This document shows, in pieces, positions 54,112-63,635 of a stretch of DNA of 64,000 nucleotides. Position 1 is the first letter of the stretch; every line of letters begins with the position of its first letter. Under the pieces are notes generated by a model. That model did not search any database and was not told where the DNA came from. It worked only from the letters and a program-made list of their open reading frames with translations. Origin of the DNA: Butyrivibrio proteoclasticus P6B7 (GTDB taxonomy: Bacteria; Bacillota; Clostridia; Lachnospirales; Lachnospiraceae). The stretch spans positions 1 through 64,000 of the forward strand of contig NZ_JHWL01000009.1 in assembly GCF_000622085.1 (NCBI RefSeq), in the 5' to 3' direction. A program made the position numbers and the translations under genes.

Positions 54112-54615
54112 TTACTCGTCCAGATATACAACCTTGTCAGTTCCTCTTCCAAGGCCTGCGATACCTGTTCTTGCAAGCTCTAAGATCTCGTGGCCTTCAA
54201 GAAGCTTAATGAAGGCGTCAATCTTGGACTGGTTACCAGTGATCTCGATAATAAGTGAATCAGGGCTTACATCTACGATGTTACCTCTGAAGATATTGGC
54301 TGTAGCAAGGATTCCCTGTCTCTCATCCGGTGTACATCTAACCTTGACCATAGCAAGCTCTCTGTAGACAGAGTCATCTGGCTTAAGTTCATGAATATCG
54401 CGAACGTCCACAAGCTTAGCCACCTGCTTCTCAATCTGCTCAAGGATCACATCATCACCTGATGTAACTATAGTAATTCGTGTGTATCTGGGATCTGCTG
54501 TAAGACCGGCTGTAATACTATCGATGTTGTATCCTCTTCTTGAAAAAAGACCTGCAATTCTTGAGAGAACACCCGATGTATTATCAACCAATAATTGAAA
54601 TACTTTTTTTTGCAT
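54112..54615 (-). CDS. ilvN: Acetolactate synthase regulatory subunit (IlvN/IlvH type), copy 1
   Basis: 167 residues with the ACT domain VFQLLVDNTSGVLSRIAGLF and SRRGYNIDSITAGLTADPRY, and the C-terminal LIIEITGNQSKIDAFIKLLE. These subunits bind valine and control IlvB. A second, different copy lies next to ilvB at 57284. This copy is unlinked to a catalytic subunit and heads the ilvC transcript behind a near-consensus promoter. Confidence 0.93.
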   Translation of the reverse strand: MQKKVFQLLVDNTSGVLSRIAGLFSRRGYNIDSITAGLTADPRYTRITIVTSGDDVILEQIEKQVAKLVDVRDIHELKPDDSVYRELAMVKVRCTPDERQGILATANIFRGNIVDVSPDSLIIEITGNQSKIDAFIKLLEGHEILELARTGIAGLGRGTDKVVYLDE

Positions 54616-54761
54616 ATTTTAGCTCCCCTATCAGCTCGTAATCCAGTATTTATCACTATACTTTTACACTTTAAAGTGTGATGTATTTCTTGCTTTTTTA
54701 ACTGGATTTTTGTGCCTTTTTGATGTTGAATCAGCCCTAAAACATAACTAATTTAAAACAA
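54616..54761 (-). promoter_or_regulatory. Structured 5' leader of ilvN-ilvC
   Basis: A leader of about 135 bases between the promoter and ilvN. AATCCAGT (54640-54647) and ACTGGATT (54701-54708) can close a stem around ACACTTTAAAGTGT (54666-54679). No T-box signature was found. It might be an amino-acid or start-site control element. Confidence 0.45.
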
Positions 54762-54789
54762 ATTATACCACGGGAGAGATTTGTGTCAA
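54762..54789 (-). promoter_or_regulatory. Near-consensus promoter of ilvN-ilvC
   Basis: TTGACA, a 16-base spacer and TATAAT on the minus strand. Position fits transcription starting near 54755. Confidence 0.88.
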
Positions 54790-54911
54790 CAATTTTCTTT
54801 TGCACTTTAAACTCTCATTATTTTACAGTACTAAAGTGAAAAATTAATAGTTCTTTTTACATGATGTAATCCATTCTTAGTTATATCTCTATATTGTTCT
54901 TAGAGACATGC

Positions 54912-54940
54912 AAAAAGCCAGGCACTGTCCGTGTCTGGCT
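54912..54940 (-). terminator. Terminator after the zinc-ribbon protein gene
   Basis: GCCAGACAC and GTGCCTGGC pair on the minus strand and are followed by TTTTTG. It lies about 20 bases after the stop. Confidence 0.85.
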
Positions 54941-54958
54941 TAGCATATTCATATTATA

Positions 54959-56776
54959 TTACTCATCTTTATCTATAGGTATCGTTGTTCCAAATATTCT
55001 AAGGAACAGATCACCATGTGTATCTTCAAAGACCATGCATGCTCCATACCTGGCATCAAGATGTTTAAATCCATTGTAGTTATCATAGGCAAGCTCAATT
55101 GTACTCTTGCCACCATTTACCGAATAGAGCTCTAGGTCCTTTCCAAAATAGAACATATCCTCATAGGGCTCATAATCAAGGTCAGGCCATATCTTAAGGT
55201 CCTCTTCTATAAGTTTAAGCTTGCCATCATCGAAAGAATAAACATTATTCTTCATGCTGATGTAAACAATAGACATATCCTTGTTAGATTTAATGTACGT
55301 AACAGGCGCTTCCAGATCATCGTAGTTATCTACGTGAATGTCCTTTCCTGTAACTATCTGACGCATCAGCTTGTTATCTCTAAGGCAAAGGACTTCAAGC
55401 TTGTCCTTGGTTACGCTAAGGCATCTCTTATCCAGAGTTAAGTAATTGAGGATTACAACATCCTCAGCCTTATCGTAGAACCAATAAATCTCATCTGAAC
55501 AGTTAATGGCAAAAGGAACAAGCTCTGTAAGAGTTGAATAGTGAACTCCATAACAGTAATCGCTCTTTTCTACAAAGTCTCCCTCAGAAAAATGGATTTC
55601 ATCCCCATAGAAATCCGAATCAAGAACTTTGCTCTTCTCCATCTCTTCACTAAAGAAATGAAGACTGTTATAGCCATAGGCGAGAATTTCTCTACAATCG
55701 TAAGACACAATCAGCGTTGTGTCAGGCTTCTCATCGATGACCCTTATATCGCCATCAGCCATACTCAGGTAATAAAGAACATCTTTTCCATCTACAGAGG
55801 CCTTAAAGAAGCCCCTCTGTCCGTCATCAGAAAAAGCTATACAATCATAATCACCGGCAAGAAGCTTAGTCTTTTCGCCGCTTTTATCATATGAAACCAT
55901 AGCATCCATGCCATATTCATAATACACAACATACTGACCGTCGTTGGAAATCGCGCAGTTCTCGATATGATAACAACTATCTGAAACAAGAGTAGCCTCG
56001 CCATTAGCTATATCGTAGTAGTAAAGCGATGTTTCATCTTTCTTTTCGTATATGATATATCCACCATTCTTATTGATGATGGCTCCATCCACACCTTCTG
56101 CAACAACTTTATACTCAAGACTTGCATCAATGTAATAGCAGGTTCCGTTCTCTACAACAACAGCCTGGCTGTGATCAAAGGTATCATCATAAACCCACTC
56201 TTTATATGAAGCCAGCCATTTATCAGAACTATAGAACTGGTCATTGTACTCACCCTTGCTGTTGATGATCATTCCATCGAAACACACTATGGTTGTAATA
56301 TCCTTCTTGCCAACAAGAGTATCCAGAATGTTAGAACCACCACTATTTCCAGAGCTAACTGTATTCCCAGAACCACTTGTACTTCCTACGCTTCCTGTTC
56401 CTCCAGCTCCAAAGCTTCCAAGTATTGCCTTCACAATAACAGCAACAATTCCCGTACCAACTAATGCGATCGCCAGGATTGCAAGAATTGGTAAAAGAAC
56501 TGACTTCTTCTTGGATTTACTATTTGGAGTAGTTGGAGGTAAAGCCCTATTAGCTTTATTTGAAGCCTGCATAACGCTCTCTGGCACAGGTGTATAAGAA
56601 TAGTTATTCTGACTGCTCTTATTATTGCTAGCATTCAAAAAAGAGCTAGTATTAATGCTACTAATATCAAAGTCAGCTCCTATCTCCTCATGTGCCGGTG
56701 CTCCGCATACGCTACAGTACTTCTGACCCTCTTCTATTTTATTCCCACATACATTACAATATATATTCTTCATCAT
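54959..56776 (-). CDS. Zinc-ribbon, single-helix protein with extracytoplasmic propeller-like domain
   Basis: About 605 residues. N-terminal zinc ribbon (CNVCGNKIEEGQKYCSVCG), a linker rich in Ser/Asn/Pro, one membrane helix (about 95-120), a Gly/Ser spacer, then about 450 residues of repeated strand motifs (AISNDGQYVVYYEYG; NKNGGYIIYEKKD) like PD40 or WD40-type blades. Zinc ribbon inside and sensor-like domain outside suggest signalling, but no partner is evident. It has its own promoter at 56861. Confidence 0.75.
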   Translation of the reverse strand: MMKNIYCNVCGNKIEEGQKYCSVCGAPAHEEIGADFDISSINTSSFLNASNNKSSQNNYSYTPVPESVMQASNKANRALPPTTPNSKSKKKSVLLPILAILAIALVGTGIVAVIVKAILGSFGAGGTGSVGSTSGSGNTVSSGNSGGSNILDTLVGKKDITTIVCFDGMIINSKGEYNDQFYSSDKWLASYKEWVYDDTFDHSQAVVVENGTCYYIDASLEYKVVAEGVDGAIINKNGGYIIYEKKDETSLYYYDIANGEATLVSDSCYHIENCAISNDGQYVVYYEYGMDAMVSYDKSGEKTKLLAGDYDCIAFSDDGQRGFFKASVDGKDVLYYLSMADGDIRVIDEKPDTTLIVSYDCREILAYGYNSLHFFSEEMEKSKVLDSDFYGDEIHFSEGDFVEKSDYCYGVHYSTLTELVPFAINCSDEIYWFYDKAEDVVILNYLTLDKRCLSVTKDKLEVLCLRDNKLMRQIVTGKDIHVDNYDDLEAPVTYIKSNKDMSIVYISMKNNVYSFDDGKLKLIEEDLKIWPDLDYEPYEDMFYFGKDLELYSVNGGKSTIELAYDNYNGFKHLDARYGACMVFEDTHGDLFLRIFGTTIPIDKDE

Positions 56777-56860
56777 TAACCTTCCGTTGAGCTTATTATC
56801 AAGAAAACACTGCATTTGCGCCAATATGTAGATTTACTATTTTGTCGTAATGCCAGAGTG

Positions 56861-56890
56861 ATTATATCATAGAAATAGTTTCCAAGCCAA
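56861..56890 (-). promoter_or_regulatory. Promoter of the zinc-ribbon protein gene
   Basis: TTGGCT, 18 bases and TATAAT on the minus strand; ATGATATAAT gives an extended -10 feel. The gene's ribosome binding site lies about 80 bases downstream. Confidence 0.65.
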
Positions 56891-57165
56891 AATACAGAGA
56901 AATGCGCGTCTTTCTCATTTTTTCTGTACACTTTAACGGATATAAGCACACATATTATCAGCATGTTGGCTATAACTTGCTTTATGCCATATATAGCATG
57001 CGTTTTATCACTATATCATCAATAAATACCATATTCCCAGAAACCAATACAGAAAAATAGAAGGATCCCTTGATTTTTCTGTGTTTTTCAGAATTCGGAG
57101 TCAAGAACAAGATTCACTTCCAGGTGCACGACGAAACAAGCGACAAAAAGAGCCATAAAAACCGC
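56891..57165. other. Intergenic DNA, no gene seen
   Basis: Lies between the promoter of the zinc-ribbon gene and the terminator after ilvN copy 2. It contains short repeats such as ATGCTATATATGGCAT and TTTTTCTGT, but no open frame with a ribosome binding site on either strand. Confidence 0.5.
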
Positions 57166-57202
57166 AAAAACCGGGCGTCATGGTTTCCCATGAACGCCCG
57201 GG
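57166..57202 (-). terminator. Terminator after ilvB-ilvN
   Basis: CCGGGCGTTCATGG pairs with CCATGACGCCCGG on the minus strand and is followed by TTTTTGCGGTTTTT. It is the most GC-rich hairpin in the window and lies about 80 bases beyond the ilvN copy 2 stop. Confidence 0.9.
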
Positions 57203-57283
57203 GCTCAAATTCACTGTACTCTACACCATCAGTAGACATGCCACACACTTACTGCCAGCAGTCACAACACGCATTAACTACAC

Positions 57284-57766
57284 TCACTGCTCATTACACT
57301 TAGTAAGGGCCACAGTTCCAGTGCGCGCGATCTCTACTATGCTGACACTCTTTAGCATCTCGATAAAGAGCTCAATTCTTTCGGAGGTGTCACAGATCTG
57401 GATGACCATCATGTTCTTGGACATGTCAACGATGTCAGCCTTCATGATCTGGCAGTTCTCCATGATGTCACGACGGTTCTCCTTGTTGTACTTGACCTTG
57501 ATGAGCATAAGCTCGCGGTTGATACTCATGCTCTCTTTAAAGGTCTTAACCTTGATAACATCTATCTTCTTGTTGAGCTGTTTCTCTATCTGCTCAATGG
57601 TTCTCTCATCACCACTTGAAACAATGGTCATGCAGGATACGCTCTTATCAGCAGTCTCACCAACAACCAGAGAATCGATATTGAAGTTCCTTCTTGAGAA
57701 AAGACCTGCTACCTTGGAAAGTACACCTGCTCTATTTTCTACTAGTACTGAGTATATTCTCTTCAT
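57284..57766 (-). CDS. ilvN: Acetolactate synthase regulatory subunit (IlvN/IlvH type), copy 2
   Basis: About 160 residues, ACT domain YSVLVENRAGVLSKVAGLFS and RRNFNIDSLVVGETADK, with a C-terminal half IVEIARTGTVALTKC. It is only moderately similar to copy 1 at 54112. It follows ilvB by 77 bases and is the expected partner. The ATG at 57766 follows GGGAG. Confidence 0.93.
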   Translation of the reverse strand: MKRIYSVLVENRAGVLSKVAGLFSRRNFNIDSLVVGETADKSVSCMTIVSSGDERTIEQIEKQLNKKIDVIKVKTFKESMSINRELMLIKVKYNKENRRDIMENCQIMKADIVDMSKNMMVIQICDTSERIELFIEMLKSVSIVEIARTGTVALTKCNEQ

Positions 57767-57843
57767 CTGGGGCTCCCTTTTCAAATCATATTTAAACAAA
57801 TCTATTACGATCAGTAACTTTCACTATCATTAACCATCATCCA

Positions 57844-59472
57844 TCAGTATTTAACCAGATCCATAGGATCCACGCTAACTTCCATGATGCAGGAAGAATC
57901 ATCCTTAAGGAACTCATCTAAAGCCTTCAGGATATCTGTATCTCCGTCCACCTTCATGTAGCCCATCTTGTAGGCCTGGGCAATCAGTGAAAGATCAGGA
58001 TCATCTGAAAGCTGAACCATTGAATAGTTGTCGTCATAAGCATAGTGCTGATGCTCTCTTACCATTCCAAGGAATCCGTTCTTCATAACAACAATCTTTA
58101 CATTGACCTTGTACTGCTTCATGGTAGCCAGCTCCATAAAGGACATCTGGAAAGCACCATCTCCGATCACAGCTACCACCTGTTTCTTAGGAGCAGCCAT
58201 CTTGGCACCCATGGCAGCTGGAATGGAATAGCCCATAGTCCCCATACCACCAGAGGTAAGGAATCTGCCATTCTTAACGATGTGATAAGCACAGGACCAG
58301 ATCTGGTTCTGGCCCACATCTGCCACATACACAGCATCATCCTTCATCTTAAGAGACAGCTTAGTAATAAAGTCCTTAGGATCCACATATTTACCAGTGG
58401 AAGCACTTCTTAGTGACCCCATGCTACTCTTATAGCCCTCAAGCATCTTAAGCCACTCAGAATGATCATCTGCATGGTTATCATATTTAAGGAATTCCTC
58501 AAAAATATGCTTAATATCTCCAACAAGAGGAATTGTAGGACCAACATTTTTACCGATCTCAGCAGGGTCGACATCAATGTGGACCATTACCTTGTTCTCT
58601 GTAATAAGGTCAGGTCTGTTCACCGCTCTGTCAGCAACTCTTGCTCCAACCATGAGAAGCAGGTCTGACTCATTCATTGCCCTGTTAGCAAAAGGCTGTC
58701 CGTTGTTGCCCACCATTCCAAAGCAAAGAGGATGCTCAGTAGGCATAACACCAATACCCATCATGGTAGAAACAACAGGCACCTGATTAAGCTCAGCAAA
58801 CTTCCTGATCTCCTCTGTGGCACCACTAAGGTGAACACCGCCGCCAACACAGATGATAGGCTTCTTAGCCTTCTCAATTTCTTTAATAACCTTCTTGATC
58901 TGGGCCACATTACCATGAACAGTAGGCTTGTAGGATCTCATGGAAATAGACTCAGGATATGCAAATTTTCCAGATAACTCAGCCATCTGAACATCATAAG
59001 GAATATCAATAAGTACAGGGCCTCTACGACCAGTGTTGGCAATATAGAAGGCCTCTTTAAATATCCTTGGAAGGTCGTTAACATCTCTAACCAGGTAGCT
59101 GTACTTAACAAAAGACTCCACAGCTCCTGTAATATCAGCCTCCTGGAACACATCACTGCCGATCATGTCAGAATTAACCTGACCTGTGATGCACACAAGA
59201 GGAATACTGTCCGCATAGGCAGTAGCTATTCCTGTTATAAGATTAGTGGCACCAGGACCTGATGTGACGGCGCAGACTCCAACCTCACCGCTTATTCTGG
59301 CGTATCCGCTGGCACAATGAGCTGCATTTTGCTCAGTCCTAATAAGAACAGTCTTAATATCTGTCTTAAGAATGCTGTTCCAAAATGGATCGATCGCAAC
59401 TCCAGAATAACCGTAGATTACTTTAACCTTTTCTTTTTCAAGACACTTTACTATCGCCTCTGCACCAATCAT
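57844..59472 (-). CDS. ilvB: Acetolactate synthase catalytic subunit
   Basis: About 542 residues, a TPP enzyme: RTEQNAAHCASGYAR includes the catalytic glutamate, CVGGGVHLSGA, and GDGAFQMSFMELATMKQYKV with the GDG...N TPP-Mg motif. It condenses pyruvates to acetolactate at the start of valine and leucine synthesis. Start at 59472 behind GGAGG. It follows metH by 22 bases. Confidence 0.95.
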   Translation of the reverse strand: MIGAEAIVKCLEKEKVKVIYGYSGVAIDPFWNSILKTDIKTVLIRTEQNAAHCASGYARISGEVGVCAVTSGPGATNLITGIATAYADSIPLVCITGQVNSDMIGSDVFQEADITGAVESFVKYSYLVRDVNDLPRIFKEAFYIANTGRRGPVLIDIPYDVQMAELSGKFAYPESISMRSYKPTVHGNVAQIKKVIKEIEKAKKPIICVGGGVHLSGATEEIRKFAELNQVPVVSTMMGIGVMPTEHPLCFGMVGNNGQPFANRAMNESDLLLMVGARVADRAVNRPDLITENKVMVHIDVDPAEIGKNVGPTIPLVGDIKHIFEEFLKYDNHADDHSEWLKMLEGYKSSMGSLRSASTGKYVDPKDFITKLSLKMKDDAVYVADVGQNQIWSCAYHIVKNGRFLTSGGMGTMGYSIPAAMGAKMAAPKKQVVAVIGDGAFQMSFMELATMKQYKVNVKIVVMKNGFLGMVREHQHYAYDDNYSMVQLSDDPDLSLIAQAYKMGYMKVDGDTDILKALDEFLKDDSSCIMEVSVDPMDLVKY

Positions 59473-59493
59473 TAAGGCCACCTCCAAATGTAT

Positions 59494-62037
59494 TTAAGCA
59501 ATTTCCAAAATCTTCTTAACTACTCTGACTGCATCTGCAGCATCAGATGAATAACCATCTGCACCAATTTCAAAGGCATAGTCCTCAGTAACAACTGCGC
59601 CTCCAATTATTATCTTGGCTTTAAGCTCCTCTTTTCTTGCAAGCTCCACCACGTTCTTCATTTCCTTCATGGTGGTGGTCATGAGAGCAGAAAGAGCTAT
59701 GATACTAGCATCATTTTCCTTGGCAGCCCTTATTATCTCTTCCTTAGGCACATCCTTACCAAGGTCGATCACTCTAAAGCCATAGTTCTTAAGCATAAGA
59801 GCCACCAGGTTCTTACCAATATCATGGATATCCCCGTGAACTGTGGCAATTACAATAACAGGAAGCTCCTCATTAACCTCTCCGTCATCCTTAAGAAGAG
59901 GCTCAAGATATCCAATAGAGAGCTTCATGGCTTCTGCTCCGGATATTAGCTGTGGTAAAAAGAACTTACCCTTATCAAAAAGTTCACCAACCTCGTTAAT
60001 TGCAGGCATTAGCACGTCATTAAGAATAACCTTTGGCTCAATGCCGCTCTCAACAGCTTCCTTGGTATCTCTGACAATGGTTCTCTTAGAACCACTTAAC
60101 ACATCCTTCTTAATGATGGCCAGATAATCCTTGGAACCATCTCCTGAAGCGCTTGCTCCAGTAGTTCCAGCTGCAGCCTGTGTGCTTCCAGCTCCAGCTC
60201 CGCCCTGAGCATTCCCAGAACCTGTAGCGCCAGCACCAGCTCCGCCAGCTGACATCTTAACTTCGCCGTCGTACCTGCTCATTCTCTCAATATATCTGAT
60301 ATCAGACTCTTCCTTGTTCTTAAGAAGGTCTGAAGCAAAAGCAGCATTAACCAACATTTCCTGTGATGGATTAGCAATGGCCATTGTAAGGCCCTTAGAT
60401 ATGGCCATAGTAAGGAATGCTGTATTTATAAAGCTTCTCTGTGGAAGTCCAAATGAAATGTTAGACAGTCCACAAATTGTTGCTAAATCGTTCCTATAAC
60501 AATATTCTATAGTATCTAGTGTATTTAGTGCAGCATTTTTATCTGCACCGATGGTGGCAACAAGTCCATCCACCACAATGTCAGTCTTGGTCATACCAAG
60601 ATCAAAGGCCATGTCTACCAGCTTATCCACGTTTTCCTTCTTTTCTTCAAGGTCCTTTGGAAGACCAGAAAAACTTAGAGGCAGCAGAATAAACATAGCG
60701 CCGTATTTCTTAGCAAGAGGAAGGAATTCTTCAGCCTTACCCTTCTCAAGAGAAATGGAATTCATAAGGGCTCTACCAGGATACATCCTAAGAGCAGCCT
60801 CCATTACCTCTTTACTACTTGTATCAATACAAAGTGGAAGATCTGTCTGGGACATTACTTCTTCAAGAACCTTAAGCATCATGTCCTTTTCATCGATTCC
60901 GCTCATTCCCACGTTAATATCAAGAATAGCAGCTCCCTCAGCCTCCTGACTCTGGGCAAAATCACTTACCATATCAAGATTGCCTTCACGAAGCTTTTCC
61001 TGTAATTTCTTTTTACCAGTAGGATTGATCCTCTCTCCCACGATCATAAAAGGGTCATCCATACCAAAGGACAGACTCCTTCTCTCTGAACAAAGGTATC
61101 TGCGACCATTTATCTTCCTAGGAATAGGATTACCATCCTCTCCAGTAAGAGTCTGGGGATCAAGCTCTCCGTAGGCATTCTTGAGCCCTGCAATATAATC
61201 AGGAGTAGTTCCGCAGCAGCCGCCCACAACAGAAGCTCCCGCTTTAAGAAGCAGTTCCATCTCCTTAACAAAAGTGTCCGAATCCATGTCGTATTCAGTG
61301 CTTCCATCAGGAAGAGACTTAGGAAGTCCAGCATTAGGCTTAGCAATAATAGGAATACTGGTGACACTGGCCATGGCAGAAATAACCTCCATCATCTTAT
61401 CAGGACCAGTAGAACAGTTGGCTCCAATAGCGCAGGCTCCAAGGGCTTCCAGAGTAATTGCACAGGAAGCAGCATCACTTCCATAAAGAGTTCTTCCGTC
61501 TGCCTCAAAGGTAAGGGTCACCATAACTGCCTTATCTGTGACCTCCTTGGCAGCAAGAAGAGCTGCTCTGCACTCCTGAAGACTCATCATGGTCTCAACT
61601 ACAAAGATGTCAACGCCTGCTTCATCAAGGATCCTGATCTGCTCCTTGTAAACCTCCACAAGATCCTCAAAATCCATATCTCCAACAGGCTTAAGCTGCT
61701 TACCGGTCATGGTGATATCACCGGCAACAAGAGCCTTTCCTCCTGCTGCTTCTTTAGAGATATTAACAAGGTCAGTATTGATCTCTTTTATCCTGTCTAC
61801 AAGGCCGTAATAGGTCAGCTTAACCCTGTTTGCGGTAAAACTTGGGGCATAAACGATGTTACTTCCTGCCTCCACGTACCTTCTCTGAAGGTCCACCATT
61901 ACATCTCTATGCTCAAGAATCCACTGTTCAGGACAGACTCCCGCAGGCATTCCAGCCTTCATCAGGTTGGTTCCTGTGGCTCCATCCAGGAATATTACTT
62001 TATTTTTGGAAAACTCTAGAAACTGTTCTTTAGTCAT
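59494..62037 (-). CDS. metH: Cobalamin-dependent methionine synthase, short type
   Basis: 847 residues with the domain order of MetH: homocysteine-binding (FLDGATGTNLMKAGM; zinc cysteines in GANCSTGP and GGCCGTTP), methyltetrahydrofolate-binding (GERINPTGKKKLQEKLREG), a Gly/Ala/Ser linker about 615-655, B12 cap and B12-binding domain (HGDIHDIGKNLVALMLKNYG near 740). The reactivation domain of long MetH is absent, as in many clostridia. It overlaps the acyltransferase stop by eight bases and precedes ilvB. Confidence 0.95.
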   Translation of the reverse strand: MTKEQFLEFSKNKVIFLDGATGTNLMKAGMPAGVCPEQWILEHRDVMVDLQRRYVEAGSNIVYAPSFTANRVKLTYYGLVDRIKEINTDLVNISKEAAGGKALVAGDITMTGKQLKPVGDMDFEDLVEVYKEQIRILDEAGVDIFVVETMMSLQECRAALLAAKEVTDKAVMVTLTFEADGRTLYGSDAASCAITLEALGACAIGANCSTGPDKMMEVISAMASVTSIPIIAKPNAGLPKSLPDGSTEYDMDSDTFVKEMELLLKAGASVVGGCCGTTPDYIAGLKNAYGELDPQTLTGEDGNPIPRKINGRRYLCSERRSLSFGMDDPFMIVGERINPTGKKKLQEKLREGNLDMVSDFAQSQEAEGAAILDINVGMSGIDEKDMMLKVLEEVMSQTDLPLCIDTSSKEVMEAALRMYPGRALMNSISLEKGKAEEFLPLAKKYGAMFILLPLSFSGLPKDLEEKKENVDKLVDMAFDLGMTKTDIVVDGLVATIGADKNAALNTLDTIEYCYRNDLATICGLSNISFGLPQRSFINTAFLTMAISKGLTMAIANPSQEMLVNAAFASDLLKNKEESDIRYIERMSRYDGEVKMSAGGAGAGATGSGNAQGGAGAGSTQAAAGTTGASASGDGSKDYLAIIKKDVLSGSKRTIVRDTKEAVESGIEPKVILNDVLMPAINEVGELFDKGKFFLPQLISGAEAMKLSIGYLEPLLKDDGEVNEELPVIVIATVHGDIHDIGKNLVALMLKNYGFRVIDLGKDVPKEEIIRAAKENDASIIALSALMTTTMKEMKNVVELARKEELKAKIIIGGAVVTEDYAFEIGADGYSSDAADAVRVVKKILEIA

Positions 62038-63064
62038 GACTTCTTATACTCCTAAACCCCATGGGAATTATTCCGAATAACACAATACTTATTGCCATTA
62101 TAATAAAGGGCTTTTGCCACATCAATTGATATTTTATAATGTCTTTGTTATAGGCAATGTCATAAATGGCTATGATCAGCACGTGGTAGTAGTAAATACC
62201 TGCTGATCCATCTCTGCCAAGCTTCCACCAAAACATACCGCCCTCTTTAATTTTCTCAGAAATGAAGAATATTCCAAGAATAATCAGAACTGAACCCACA
62301 TATACTTCCTTAATTCCAAAGATTCTGATCTCCACAAAGGTTAGTATCAGTCCCAGCGCAGCCATCATAAGTCCCTGGTAAAAGAGCTTATTCTGATCCC
62401 GGTCCTTACCATCAACATAATCTGAAAAGATGATTCCCAGAAGAACAAAGGGAAGTCCCACAAATAACCAGTTTCGAAGCAAAAACCAAGTGGTAATGCT
62501 GATATCAAAGGGCCTTATAGGATATACGGTCTGCAATAGCTCACCAAAGAAAAGACCTGCAAAGGTAAGCACAGTGACTACCTTGTACCACTTCCTTAAT
62601 ACCGGTGCAAAAAGATATATGAGCCCATACACATAGATAAGGGCAAATAGAAACCACATATGGTCAAAAACAAAGGAGGAATCATACACAAAGCGCCCTG
62701 AATTAAAAAGCACAAACAACACTGTCTCATAGAGATTGTACTTAATTCCAAGCCACTCTCCAAAGGATACTCCCCTCTCCAAATGAACGATAAGAGAAAA
62801 AACAAGATAAACCAGGTAAACTACTGCCGTAGCCTTAAGGAGCCTAAGTAAGCTCTTTTTAACCTTAGTTCTTATCTGGGCTGCAGACACAAGCCCCTTA
62901 TCTGCTAAAAGAAATCTTCCCGACAGCATGAAAAAGAATGGCACTGCAAATCTTGCCACTCCCTCTGTGTAATCACCAACAGCTCCAGGGAACTTGGCAT
63001 GGATGGTGATGACAAACAGACATGCTATGAATTTCATCAAATGCAAAAAACGATTCTCTCTCAT
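62030..63064 (-). CDS. Acyltransferase 3 family membrane protein
   Basis: A 344-residue protein with about ten helices and the N-terminal RFLHLMKFIACLFVITIHAK, histidine in the IHAK position as in OatA-type transferases, then FAVPFFFMLSGRFLL. These proteins O-acetylate or acylate envelope glycans from inside to outside. The target polymer is unknown. It is cotranscribed with metH through overlap. Confidence 0.85.
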   Translation of the reverse strand: MRENRFLHLMKFIACLFVITIHAKFPGAVGDYTEGVARFAVPFFFMLSGRFLLADKGLVSAAQIRTKVKKSLLRLLKATAVVYLVYLVFSLIVHLERGVSFGEWLGIKYNLYETVLFVLFNSGRFVYDSSFVFDHMWFLFALIYVYGLIYLFAPVLRKWYKVVTVLTFAGLFFGELLQTVYPIRPFDISITTWFLLRNWLFVGLPFVLLGIIFSDYVDGKDRDQNKLFYQGLMMAALGLILTFVEIRIFGIKEVYVGSVLIILGIFFISEKIKEGGMFWWKLGRDGSAGIYYYHVLIIAIYDIAYNKDIIKYQLMWQKPFIIMAISIVLFGIIPMGFRSIRSHD

Positions 63065-63081
63065 AATAATACAAGCACTGA

Positions 63082-63618
63082 TTATTCCTCAGTGCTTGTG
63101 TCTCCTCCAATAGTTGAAAACTGCTGCGCTTCTTCAGGAGTAACTGTAACGCCCTCTCCTGTTGGGTCTTCGCCGTGAAGAACCTGAAGCATAATAAGAA
63201 CTCGGCTGTTAGCTCTCTGATAATACTGAGAAGCAAGCTGCTCGCTGCTTTCGTCAAATTCATTGTCGTAGGCGTAGTGATAATACTCATCTGCCATGGA
63301 CATGTAGTCCGCAGCCTCAACAGCAATGTCGCTAATGCCGGCAAATTCTGAAGGGATAGTAAGCTCAGCCATAGCCTTGTACTCGGCATTCATCTCATCA
63401 AGATAGCCAAGAAGCTCGGCCTTAGCCCCATCAGAATTAGGGTCTATAGCATTTATAGCCTCGTCGTAATAAGAAAGCTTGTCATAGAAAGCAGCCATGC
63501 TCTCCTTGTAGCTTGCAAGCTGTGAAGAATTCTTTTTACCACATCCAACCAGTGAAAACAACATTACAGTAGTTACTAAAAGTGTTCCGATAAATCTTTT
63601 AAGTCTTATGTTAAACAA
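63082..63618 (-). CDS. Lipoprotein, helical
   Basis: About 178 residues. TTG start at 63618 behind GGAGGA; signal peptide ends MLFSLVGCGKK (lipobox). The mature part is helical (SYKESMAAFYDKLSYYDEAI; MSMADEYYHYAYDNEFD) and ends in an acidic tail. It directly follows atpC. Role unknown. Confidence 0.8.
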   Translation of the reverse strand: MFNIRLKRFIGTLLVTTVMLFSLVGCGKKNSSQLASYKESMAAFYDKLSYYDEAINAIDPNSDGAKAELLGYLDEMNAEYKAMAELTIPSEFAGISDIAVEAADYMSMADEYYHYAYDNEFDESSEQLASQYYQRANSRVLIMLQVLHGEDPTGEGVTVTPEEAQQFSTIGGDTSTEE

Positions 63619-63635
63619 GCAAAACTCCTCCAAAA

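Noticed and set aside
54616-54761. T-box riboswitch before ilvN
   Set aside because: No AGGGTGGNACCGCG-like T-box sequence or specifier-type long leader is present.
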